Below are positions 1-8,300 of a stretch of DNA of 64,000 bases, piece after piece (position 1 is the stretch's first letter; every line of letters begins with the position of its first letter). The notes under the pieces were generated by a model. It had not been told where the DNA came from and ran no database searches. It saw only the letters and a list, made by a program, of their open reading frames with translations. A program made the position numbers and the translations under genes. The DNA comes from Kosakonia sp. H02. GTDB lineage: Bacteria; Pseudomonadota; Gammaproteobacteria; Enterobacterales; Enterobacteriaceae. The DNA lies in the NCBI GenBank assembly GCA_030704225.1, contig CP131915.1, forward strand, positions 1,612,001 to 1,676,000, written 5' to 3'.

Positions 1-390
1 GCCTAATCTATTGCACGCAAACAGATGTTTCAATGCAATTCCAGATATGCTTTTCCCTGGGGTTTGTAACTGGCAATAATAGCAATGATATCAATCCTAA
101 ATTTTATCTAATTGTCTTATGTGGTCATGTAACAGAAATATGCAGATTTTTTAAGCATATTCAAGCATTTCATGTTTCATTGCATTTTATTTTTTAATCC
201 GAAAGCAATAAAAAATGAAAACTATTTTGTTGGCAATGGTTATATATTTTCACTAGCTTACTTATGAAATCATAAACAAGAAGTTAAGCAGGGTCCCTGT
301 AATATCCTTTGAGGGGAAAGCATCACGGCGGTTTAATATTAAGTGCAGTATGTCTTCGCCGTATTTATAAGCGCAAGGAGTCAGATATTT
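1..390. other. AT-rich region upstream of the lysis cassette
   Basis: No coding sequence is apparent. The stretch is strongly AT-rich with many T and A runs and ends in the ribosome-binding site of the holin-like gene. It probably holds the promoter of the lysis cassette, but I cannot single out a convincing -35/-10 pair. The accessory island may continue to the left of the window. Confidence 0.5.
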
Positions 391-705
391 ATGATGCTTC
401 AAAAACCATTTCCTGACGATATTCAATCTATTTCTTGGCTGATAGTCGGGTCCTTTTCTGCCTGGGGTGGGCTGGTCCGTTACCTTATGGACAGCGAGTT
501 TGCGGCCCGCCGCTGGTCATGGATGGCCGTCTTTTCTCAAATAATTATTTCCTGCTTCACAGGTTTCCTGGGCGGCTTTTATAGCTATGAGCAAGGCTTG
601 AGTGAATATAGAACACTCATGGTGGCCGGAATATGCAGCACATTAGGCAGCACTCTGCTCCGTTGGGTGTGGAAACGAGTTTTACAAAGACAAGAGGATA
701 AATAA
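391..705 (+). CDS. phage holin-like membrane protein of a type 10 secretion cassette
   Basis: A 104-residue protein with three hydrophobic stretches (about residues 12-32, 43-62 and 75-92) and a basic, charged C-terminus (KRVLQRQEDK), the layout of phage holins of the LydA/ChiW kind. ATG 391 is chosen because AAGGAG lies at 375-380; a GTG at 343 in the same frame has no good ribosome-binding site. Its stop codon TAA (703-705) overlaps the ATG of the endolysin gene, indicating translational coupling. In the family the holin forms inner-membrane pores that release the endolysin to the periplasm. Assignment rests on size, membrane topology and the lysis neighbours. Confidence 0.8.
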   Translation: MMLQKPFPDDIQSISWLIVGSFSAWGGLVRYLMDSEFAARRWSWMAVFSQIIISCFTGFLGGFYSYEQGLSEYRTLMVAGICSTLGSTLLRWVWKRVLQRQEDK

Positions 706-1091
706 TGAGCCGATTACTTACTCAGCGCAGTGAACAGGCGTTATGTGGCGTTCATCCGGAATTAGTCAGGGTAGTCCGCCGGGCTTTAGAATTAAGTCCT
801 GTAGATTTTATCGTTATTGAAGGGCTGCGTAGCCAGGAGCGGCAGCGGGAATTAATGCAGGCAGGTGTCAGTCGCACCTTAAAGAGCCGTCATCTCACTG
901 GCCACGCCGTGGATTTAGCCCCCTGGGTGAACGGAACTATCCCCTGGAATGACTGGCAGGCTTTCACGAACGTGGCGTTGGCTATGAAATCTGCCGCACA
1001 GGAATTGAATGTTTCGCTGGTTTGGGGGGGGGACTGGAAAACCTTTCGGGATGGGCCGCATTTTGAATTATCCCGGGAGGCTTACCCGTGA
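705..1091 (+). CDS. M15-family peptidoglycan endopeptidase (endolysin)
   Basis: 128 residues, the size of T5-type endolysins and of the Serratia ChiX L-Ala-D-Glu endopeptidase. It carries the M15 zinc signature SRHLTGHAVD at 61-70 (ligands H63 and D70) and GPHFEL near the end (third ligand H119, with D116 in the catalytic acid position). There is no signal peptide, so it needs the upstream holin to reach the periplasm. Role: cleavage of the peptide stem of peptidoglycan. It is coupled at both ends: its start overlaps the holin stop, and its stop TGA overlaps the GTG start of the next gene. Confidence 0.9.
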   Translation: MSRLLTQRSEQALCGVHPELVRVVRRALELSPVDFIVIEGLRSQERQRELMQAGVSRTLKSRHLTGHAVDLAPWVNGTIPWNDWQAFTNVALAMKSAAQELNVSLVWGGDWKTFRDGPHFELSREAYP

Positions 1092-1456
1092 ATTTGATCG
1101 CCGCTCTCCGTACCGCGGGTATGGCGTTACTTTGTCTGGTTATTTCAGCCGGTGCCCTTAAGCTGTATTTACAGAATCGCCAGTTACAGTTGCTGCTAAA
1201 ACAAAATATGCAACTGACGACGCAAGCAGAGCACCTGAATAACCGATTACTTCAGATACAAGCCCAGGCTGCCGCCTTGTCAACGACGCTTGCCCGTCAG
1301 CAGCAGCAGCAAAATAAACTGGAGGAAACTAATTATGCTATTCGTCAACGATTACATAAAGCGTTGGCTCAGGATTACTGTGCCGGCCAGCCTGTGCCTG
1401 ACGATGTTGTCCGGTTGCAGCGAGAAGGCTTTAAAAATATCGCCATGCCCAATTAA
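1088..1456 (+). CDS. i-spanin-like inner-membrane lysis protein
   Basis: 122 residues with one N-terminal transmembrane segment (about 7-25) followed by a long Gln/Ala/Leu-rich helix (27-95) with strong coiled-coil character, the layout of Rz/ChiY i-spanins. It starts with GTG at 1088, overlapping the endolysin stop by four bases, with GGGAGG at 1074-1079. It should span the periplasm and pair with the o-spanin encoded in another frame of its own 3' part, to fuse or breach the outer membrane. Function is inferred from topology and position. Confidence 0.82.
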   Translation: MNLIAALRTAGMALLCLVISAGALKLYLQNRQLQLLLKQNMQLTTQAEHLNNRLLQIQAQAAALSTTLARQQQQQNKLEETNYAIRQRLHKALAQDYCAGQPVPDDVVRLQREGFKNIAMPN

Positions 1457-1625
1457 CCTTGTACCACTCAGTTTGCTGGAACCCTGCCGGGCACCAAATT
1501 TTGATGTTCAATCATGGGGGGACTATCCTGATTATGTTGTACGGTTGGACCTGGCGCTGGAAAAATGCAACACCGATAAAATGACTGTCGCCGACTTGCT
1601 CAGAAAAATATCTGCTGAGCAATAA
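1335..1625 (+). CDS. o-spanin-like outer-membrane lipoprotein, overlapping the i-spanin gene
   Basis: 96 residues starting at ATG 1335, with GGAGG at 1321-1325. The N-terminus is a basic, hydrophobic signal ending in a lipobox LSGC with the lipidated cysteine at residue 28, the mark of an Rz1/ChiZ-type o-spanin. The gene lies in a different frame from the i-spanin gene, overlapping its last 122 bases and running 169 bases beyond it, the classical overlapped Rz/Rz1 arrangement. An upstream start at 1290 is possible but has no ribosome-binding site and would place residues before the signal peptide. Confidence 0.85.
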   Translation: MLFVNDYIKRWLRITVPASLCLTMLSGCSEKALKISPCPINLVPLSLLEPCRAPNFDVQSWGDYPDYVVRLDLALEKCNTDKMTVADLLRKISAEQ

Positions 1626-1726
1626 AAACCCAGCAGAATAAAACTTAAACTTTTCGAAGTTAGATCAGGAGGAATATTTTAATTCTTCTGGTCTATGTCT
1701 ATGAAAATCAATGACAAGGAGTAAAT

Positions 1727-2611
1727 ATGAGTATTTCACAGTTTGATATCATCGATTATTCAGGACATTCCGTTTATGACTCACTAAACGATGTTTCTAA
1801 TAGTCCTTTACGGCTACATACACTGACATACAACATTAAATATCCACCACCGCGAACTTCGTCACCCACAAGGACCGGGAAGATTGGTCTGGCATTAAAG
1901 CAGATTGGTAACAATTATGACGTTATCGCTTTGCAAGAGTGTTTTTTTGAAAATTATTATGAGGACATTATCGAGAAATCCTCAACTCAATCCTCCTCCT
2001 ATTGTTATTATTCGAATATTGTTGGGTATCCTGATGACTTTCTTTTGAAAGATTCAGGTGGTGTGGTTTTTTTAAGTAAATGGCCAATTGTAAACCAGTG
2101 GGAACATGTTTTTACCATTAATACGATTGATGACGGTTTGGGGCGGCAACAAAAAGGCGTTATCGCCATTGAAATTAATAAAGATGGCCAGCATTATTAT
2201 TTGGTCTCAACACATACTTCCCCTTATGAAAAACATGCTGATACCAGGAAAAGCCAGCTAAACGAAGTCAGGACATTCATTCGTGAAAATCTTGTTGCTG
2301 ATTATCCTGTAATAGTTATGGGTGACCTTAATATCATACGTGGCTCCTCAGAAGAAAATACCATATATGAAGTCATCCCAGAGCTTAAACATATTGTTGA
2401 CAGCGGTTATTATCAATACTCATGGGACTGCTTACTTAATGAATTAGTTGACGATGAAGAAGAGAATACGCTTGACTATCTTTTTTACTGGAATGACGAT
2501 TTTCATCGGATTCCCGGTATAGCGAATGCAAAAATTGTTCGTCCTGTAGAAAATGGTGAGACAGATCTTTCAGACCACTTTGCCGTCCAGGGGATTTTTA
2601 ATTTTGAGTGA
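1727..2611 (+). CDS. endonuclease/exonuclease/phosphatase-fold protein, sphingomyelinase-like
   Basis: 294 residues with all catalytic signatures of the EEP (DNase I/sphingomyelinase C) fold: TYN (N36), ALQE (E71), GGVVFLSKWPI (111-121), STHTS (H163), MGDLN (D200, N202) and SDHFAVQG (D283, H284). The SKWPI-type segment and the HTS..Q spacing resemble neutral sphingomyelinases more than DNases, so the likely reaction is metal-dependent phosphodiester hydrolysis of a phospholipid; the substrate is uncertain. There is no signal peptide. It follows the lysis cassette on the same strand after about 100 bases, with AAGGAG in front of ATG 1727, which suggests it is cargo of that cassette (inference). 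Confidence 0.85.
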   Translation: MSISQFDIIDYSGHSVYDSLNDVSNSPLRLHTLTYNIKYPPPRTSSPTRTGKIGLALKQIGNNYDVIALQECFFENYYEDIIEKSSTQSSSYCYYSNIVGYPDDFLLKDSGGVVFLSKWPIVNQWEHVFTINTIDDGLGRQQKGVIAIEINKDGQHYYLVSTHTSPYEKHADTRKSQLNEVRTFIRENLVADYPVIVMGDLNIIRGSSEENTIYEVIPELKHIVDSGYYQYSWDCLLNELVDDEEENTLDYLFYWNDDFHRIPGIANAKIVRPVENGETDLSDHFAVQGIFNFE

Positions 2612-2762
2612 TAATGGCAGCTGTATAAGAATATTCTAAGTTTCTGAATAAGTACTGATCTTAAGATCCTGTCTGCTTCAGATTTGCTTTTCCCGAAAAG
2701 TTATATCTGTCGTGGAAACTAGTGTGAATCTGAAGCAATGGCGTTAATTTAAAGATAAAGAA

Positions 2763-2785
2763 GGTCCACGCTCGTCGTGGATTTT
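2763..2785. terminator. bidirectional terminator between convergent genes
   Basis: Stem TCCACG (2765-2770) and CGTGGA (2776-2781), extended by weaker pairs, with a five-base loop. T-rich sequence follows in both directions (ATTTTCTT on +, CTTTATCTTT on -). It lies between the convergent EEP gene and mini-RHS gene. Confidence 0.6.
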
Positions 2786-2922
2786 CTTCATCCTGAACTA
2801 TAAGAAATGATATAGAGAAGTACGTTAACCTTCTATTTTATTATCTTTTTTCTACATTTTTCTCCGGAGATACTTTACCTCCGGAGCTTGTTGTACTCTG
2901 CTATTATGAATGCTGCATATAT

Positions 2923-4344
2923 TCATGGTTTAAATCTGACAGGATCAAAATTCCATTGCCAGTGATCCGTAGAAAAAACTGGATAAGGGTTTGTTTTGCG
3001 TATCTCAAATATATACTTTTGAGAAAAATTACTTTTCATAAATTCAAGCCCAGCATCTCCATATGTTGCAGCAGCTTCATATAATATTTTATTTAAAACA
3101 TTTACTTCAAAATTACCTGTGACGGTTCCGCGGTATGATTTAACAGGGAGGCCTGACAATGTAGCAAACTTCTGGCCAAAAGCTTCTTCTTTACCATTCC
3201 CTGAAAAACACATAATGGTTCTGATATGATCATATTCACTTAAATTTTTCCGCTTACTAATGATAGAAAATAATTCACTAGCGTCCTGATTTTCACCTGA
3301 TGAACGAGCAATACGCGCGCTGCCATTTTCTTCTAATGCACCGTGAGCGACTAAATTAAGCCTTTTCCCTCCTTTATATGTATCGTCGAACAAATAAATA
3401 TCTCTTCCCATTGGATCAAGGTTTTTCATCGTTCCCCCTAACGCAAAATTTTCGCTTTGCGCATGGGAACCTCCCTTTAAAGTCTTCAGCCCTGTTAATT
3501 TCAGTCCCGCAGCCATACCAGCAATGCCCGTAGCCATAGAGACCCAGCCCAGCACCGACGCTGCCTGCGGGTTCGTGTCTTCCGCTGCTCCGCTCGCTAT
3601 CGCTGTCACATCCGCCATCACGCCCAGGCCACCGACGACCAGTGTTGACGTTGATGCTGCGCCCACTGCCGCCATAACGCTGCCTGCCGCCGCGATGGAC
3701 GCCCCAGCAGTAACAACCGATAACGTCAGCCCAATTGCTCCCGTAACAATACCCAGGATCCCCTGCCAGCTGATATGCCCTGACGGGTCAGTGTGGTTCA
3801 CCGGATCCCCGGCGCAGTAGGCGTACGGGTTAATTCCCCCTGAACCAAAGGGGCTCAGGCTGTCCGGGCAGTTAAAACGCATCAGTACCGGGTTATAGGC
3901 GCGGTAGCCGTTGCCCAGGTGATAACTGCCGCTAACAGGATCGGCACGTTCACCGTTAAAGCCCGGTAGCAGGCTGGATGCTGCTCCGCTGCCGTACGGC
4001 GACCAGACATGGAGCTTGCCGGTCTTCTGCTCCCCGCTGCGCGACCACATCAGGCTGTCATGATGATCGACCGCTGTCAGCGTCAGCGTGCTGCCGTCAC
4101 TTACCCCCAAACAGGTGTGCCCCATCTTGAGCAGGCGCGTTTCCCGGCCCTGACCGGCCAGCTCTGCGCTGCGATACTTCAGTTGATGGGGGGCGCTGTC
4201 TTTTCCTGGGGTTTTATCGGTTTTTAAACTACGTTGACTCGCATTTAATTGTTTGGCATTGGTATCCAGGTTTCTGAAAATCGCTTCAGAAGAAGTCGGG
4301 ATTTTAGAATTAGTGGGTTTTCGATTATTTGAGCAATTTGACAT
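2923..4344 (-). CDS. mini-RHS protein with RHS core and clan-CD-protease-like tip
   Basis: 473 residues, far shorter than full RHS proteins but with its own start (ATG 4344, GGAGG at 4353-4357). Residues 1-52 are unique and polar. Residues 53-190 are the last part of an RHS-associated core ending in NHTDPSGH (DPSG 186-189). Residues 191-280 are a hydrophobic Ala/Gly linker nearly identical to that of the large RHS protein at 5367-10331. From 281 the tip is unrelated: LNLVAHG (H334) and IRTIMCFSGNG (C379) each follow a hydrophobic strand, the pattern of the His-Gly/Cys dyad of clan CD cysteine peptidases. It could be an autonomous toxin or a displaced tip cassette; protease activity is inferred from two motifs only. 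Confidence 0.8.
   Translation of the reverse strand: MSNCSNNRKPTNSKIPTSSEAIFRNLDTNAKQLNASQRSLKTDKTPGKDSAPHQLKYRSAELAGQGRETRLLKMGHTCLGVSDGSTLTLTAVDHHDSLMWSRSGEQKTGKLHVWSPYGSGAASSLLPGFNGERADPVSGSYHLGNGYRAYNPVLMRFNCPDSLSPFGSGGINPYAYCAGDPVNHTDPSGHISWQGILGIVTGAIGLTLSVVTAGASIAAAGSVMAAVGAASTSTLVVGGLGVMADVTAIASGAAEDTNPQAASVLGWVSMATGIAGMAAGLKLTGLKTLKGGSHAQSENFALGGTMKNLDPMGRDIYLFDDTYKGGKRLNLVAHGALEENGSARIARSSGENQDASELFSIISKRKNLSEYDHIRTIMCFSGNGKEEAFGQKFATLSGLPVKSYRGTVTGNFEVNVLNKILYEAAATYGDAGLEFMKSNFSQKYIFEIRKTNPYPVFSTDHWQWNFDPVRFKP
3505..4188 (-). repeat. RHS core/linker repeat, copy 1
   Basis: About 680 bases encoding the RHS core end and Ala/Gly linker. They are nearly identical, in the same orientation, to 5970-6668, apart from a five-codon deletion near the 5' end of this copy (residues EVLAQ of the large protein are missing). 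The copies diverge abruptly at the start of the tip-coding regions. This is a substrate for homologous exchange of toxin tips. Confidence 0.85.
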
Positions 4345-4812
4345 TTAATTATCCTCCAAAAAAAGAAGAGATGAGGGGGGTGTTAAATAAATTGATGGAT
4401 GGTTACTTCTCATAGTGGAAGGGTTCGGCTCTGCAAACAATAATAGAAAAGATTAGAATGTGTTTCTTAGTTATTAAAAATGCTTAACCATCAGAGCCAA
4501 CCATTTCCGTTATGAGAATATAATTTCGCATCACTTTAATCTGCGCGATTGATTACTTCAGTGGGATATATTACCAGTTTCAGTAATGCGGTATTGCTGG
4601 CCGCGATGAAACCAGAAGTGAAGAAAGTAAATAAGATTAGCAACAATACAAGGTGTCTTTCCTCCGATTGCTCCAGGGTTACACCGTCATTATATGCACC
4701 GGCATTATCTGGTGTTTTATGAAGAAAAATTACAGAATTTCATATTCGCGTATAAGCTTTAATCCAGTGAAGTCCCTGGCCAACAGTGAGACAAAAAGTA
4801 ACAGGAGAGATT
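4345..4812. other. intergenic region between mini-RHS and 91-residue protein gene
   Basis: 468 bases, AT-rich, with no supported gene. It separates the divergently read mini-RHS gene (-) and the 91-residue protein gene (+), so it should hold both promoters, but I see no clear consensus element. A 70-codon reading frame from 4653 has no ribosome-binding site and no recognisable sequence. Confidence 0.5.
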
Positions 4813-5088
4813 ATGAAAATTTTCGTCACCAATGCTCAGGGAGAGTTAAAACAGGTCGAAGGTGAAAGTGTCGTACTGGAGCTGGAGAACGGCAAAACGG
4901 TAGAGCTGGCCGATCTCAGTAACCGCCTGGATTACCCTCATGCCGTTACTCTCTGGGGAGGAAGACAACCGCAGGAGAACTGGACTAAAGAGGACCTGCG
5001 TCTCACAGAGCAGCTAAACCTGACACTGATAGCCGGAAACTGCGTCAATATCTGGCCCGGACGGGCAAAAAAGGGAACTGTTGAGTAA
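4813..5088 (+). CDS. 91-residue hypothetical protein between the two RHS genes
   Basis: Starts at ATG 4813 with AGGAGA at 4801-4806; an in-frame upstream start at 4786 lacks a site. The protein is acidic at the N-terminal half, soluble, with no signal peptide or membrane segment. It contains two short beta-rich stretches (KIFVTN, SVVLELENGKTVEL) and a Trp-containing centre (VTLWGG). I do not recognise a family. It lies on the strand opposite to both RHS genes. Its small size and place between toxin genes would fit an immunity or regulatory protein, but immunity genes normally follow the toxin on the same strand, so this is a weak guess. Confidence 0.65.
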   Translation: MKIFVTNAQGELKQVEGESVVLELENGKTVELADLSNRLDYPHAVTLWGGRQPQENWTKEDLRLTEQLNLTLIAGNCVNIWPGRAKKGTVE

Positions 5089-5293
5089 AATTTATTCTTT
5101 AGAACAATAGCTTATTACTCAATAGTAATTGACATGGCATCAGCTTTACGCTTGCCTCAACTCGCTATCTGGCGGGTTGGGCCTGTAGGTTGGAGAGTGG
5201 GGGCGCGTTCAGATTGCTGCTTGCCACTGTGCTTTCTGGATAAGGTAAGCAACTGGGGTAACGACAACATCACTGATGTACCATAAAATAAAG

Positions 5294-5330
5294 TTATGAG
5301 GTTTCCACGGTGAACGTGGAAACCTCATAA
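5294..5330 (-). terminator. strong hairpin downstream of the large RHS gene
   Basis: A perfect 16-bp inverted repeat, TTATGAGGTTTCCACG (5294-5309) and its complement (5315-5330), with a five-base loop. On the minus strand it is followed by the T-rich CTTTATTTTATGG, so it should terminate the RHS transcript that ends at 5367. The inner TCCACG-N5-CGTGGA is the same as in the hairpin at 2765-2781. Confidence 0.75.
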
Positions 5331-5366
5331 GCAGCTATATATCAGACAGTAAAAATTTATTCAGAA

Positions 5367-8300
5367 TTAAGCTCCTTTAAGCACCTCCGGATCCAACATC
5401 GAAAGGAGACTTTCGCTTGTAACTAAATTATCCCATACAATAGAAAAGCTGGATCTTCTCTCTGTAGGTTCAACTCGTCTTATTATAAGTTTCTCTTTGG
5501 CATAGGGAGTATTCATCATATATGATTCAAGTATGCCTTTATTATTGACCTTCGGTCTCCAAAAGACAAAACTTCCCGTTTCTTTTTCAGTAGTGAAAAT
5601 ACCCAGGACGACTCCCTTCCCATCGCGAATATTAGCGTAATATTTGGCTGATTCAAATTCATTGGTAATATATCCACCAAAGCTTTGTTTCGCGATTATT
5701 TTATTAGCCGCTTTTTTTGTTGTCCCATGATAGCCTATAAGTTTCTCCTCAGAAGCTGTTGCTCCTGCATTTTCAGAAAAAACATGTGATGCTGATTCTG
5801 AGTTTAAAATACGAGAATTACTTGCTATCTGGACCGAACCATTATTGCTCCTGCTACGTAATGGGGCTGTAGCGGTCATCTCGTTTATGCTGCTATTTTC
5901 AGCTGACAAAGTATTTCGCTGACGCCACACATTTTTTGCCGCCTTAATGCCCTTAACCCCTCCCTTAAATCCAGCAGCCAGACCGGCAAGACCCGTAGCC
6001 ATAGAGACCCAGCCCAGCACCGACGCTGCCTGCGGGTTCGCGTCTTCCGCTGCTCCGCTCGCTATCGCTGTGACATCCGCCACCACGCCCAGGCCGCCGA
6101 CGACCAGCGATGTTGTGGATGCTGCGCCCATTGCAGCCATCACTCCGCCAGCCGCCGCGATGGAGGCACCGGCCGTGAATACCGACAATGCCAGACCAAT
6201 CGCACCGGTAACGATACCTACGATCCCCTGCCAGCTAATATGCCCTGACGGGTCGGTATGGTTGACCGGATCCCCGGCGCAGTAGGCATACGGGTTAATT
6301 CCCCCTGCGCCAAAGGGGCTCAGGCTGTCCGGGCAGTTAAAGCGCATCAGCACCGGGTTATAGGCGCGGTAGCCGTTGCCCAGGTGATAACTGCCGCTAA
6401 CGGGATCGGCGCGTTCACCGTTAAAGCCCGGTAATTGGTCGTCCGGCTCCCCGCTGCCGTACGGCGACCAGACATGGAGCTTGCCTGTCTTCTGCTCCCC
6501 GCTGCACGACCACATCAGGCTGTCATGATGATCGGCTGCCGTCAGTGTCAGCGTGCTGCCGTCGCTTACCCCCAGGCAGGTATGCCCCGTTTTGAGCAGA
6601 CGTGTTTCCCGACCTTGCTGCGCCAGCACCTCGCCGACCAACTCTGCGCCGCGGTAGTACAAGTGATGGCTATCTCCTTCACTGACGCGCTGGATGACCA
6701 GCCTGTTCAGGGCGTCGTAGCCGTAGCTGCCGCCGGGCAGGCCTTCTCCGCTGACACCGCACAACCTGCCGGTAGCGTCATACTCCAGCGTGCGGCCCGC
6801 CTCGTCGGAAATCAGACGTCCGTCGTCGTCATAGTCCAGCTCGATAATTTGCGGGTAACTGCTATGGGTATGCGTTACTGTCGACAGCTGCGTCGGGTCG
6901 GCTGCATTTTCATAGTGGTACACCGCCGTGTCTTCGCTGCCGTCGGCCAGCGTGGTGGTGACGGTGGTCAGATTGTTCAGCGCATCGTACCGGTATGTCT
7001 GTGCCGTCATTTCATGCCCGTATGCATCCAGCGGCAGGCTGCTGCCCGTCACTGTATACACCTTCAGACGGTTACGGCTGTCATAATCGTACTGCTCCGT
7101 CCTGATTTCTTTATCATTTTGCTCTGTGGTTCGGCTCTCCAGCAGACCATTTTGTAGCCAGGACTGAGTGACTATGAGCGTAGTACCACTGCTATCCGTT
7201 ACTGTCCGGGTGATTTCACGCCCGAAGTCATCGTAGCCCAGTGTGGTCGTCAGGGTGGCCTGCGTGGCACAGTCTGTCACGGTCTGCACATGCAGGCGAC
7301 CCAGGGCATCATAGTCAAGGATTACGGTCAGAGCCTCGTCGGTGATGACTTTCACCCGACCATGTTCGTCCCGCTCATACTCCGTCCTTTTACCCGTGAT
7401 ATCAGTGTAGCTTACAGCTTCCCCGGCCAGCGTACGGGTCCAGAGGGCCTTACGGGATGTTCCCTCCAGCGTGAAGGTTTCCTCCTTCAGATTACCGGAC
7501 GGATACCACACATTGGTATTCTCTGTATCACCTTCCTGCGCCGATTGCAGATCGCCTGTACTGGTATCGTAGATGAAGATCTGAGTGACTCCATCTGCCG
7601 TCAGGCTACTCACCAGGTTACCCAACTCGGGAATATAGGTATATTGCAGCGTTTTTCCTGATGGTTGCGTTACCGTGGAAGGCACCGGGCTGACACCGTC
7701 ATAGGCATATGTGGTGGTCCGCCCACCGATAACCCTTTCTTTCACGCGACCGAGGCTGTCAAATGTCTGCGTACCCAGTAACCAGGTTTGCAACTGCCCG
7801 TTCGCATCTGGTCCGGTTACGCTGATGCTGGCAACCTGGTCTCCGGTCAGGTGAGGGGCATAGGTACGGCGCACCGTGCTGCCGTCCGGAAGTGTCTGCG
7901 TCAATACACGCCCGTAAGCATCATAGGTTCGCGTCGTTTTATTGCCTCGCTCATCCGTTTCCGTACGCATCTGGCCTAGTCCGTCCCACTCATAGCGGCG
8001 GACGCCTTCTGTCTTACCGGACGTGTCAACACGACTTTCAGTGACGGGTAGACGGCTTTGCGTATCGTAGTCGGTGGTTACTTTGCCTGAAATCAGGCTC
8101 TCATCGTCCACGTTGCCCTGCATAAACAGCGTCCTGACCAGCGCCACCGGATCGATTTCTTGCTGGCTTTGCGTGCCGTCAGAGAACTCCTGTGTACGAA
8201 CGAAACCCCAACCATCATGCTTCGCCGCACTATCAACACGGTACTGCTCTGATGAAACGGTCAGCCAGTCGCTACCGGCGCCGGAAACCACTTCGCCCAG

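Noticed and set aside
343..390. GTG start of the holin-like gene at 343
   Set aside because: It lacks a ribosome-binding site and would add residues not expected for a holin; ATG 391 has AAGGAG at the correct distance.
391..1625. Lysis genes as part of an ordinary prophage
   Set aside because: No capsid, tail, terminase or repressor genes lie within the following 15 kb; what lies left of the window is unknown, so this is set aside rather than excluded.
3524..4227. Plus-strand frames opposite the mini-RHS gene
   Set aside because: Antisense shadows of the repeat; the same ones recur opposite the second copy.
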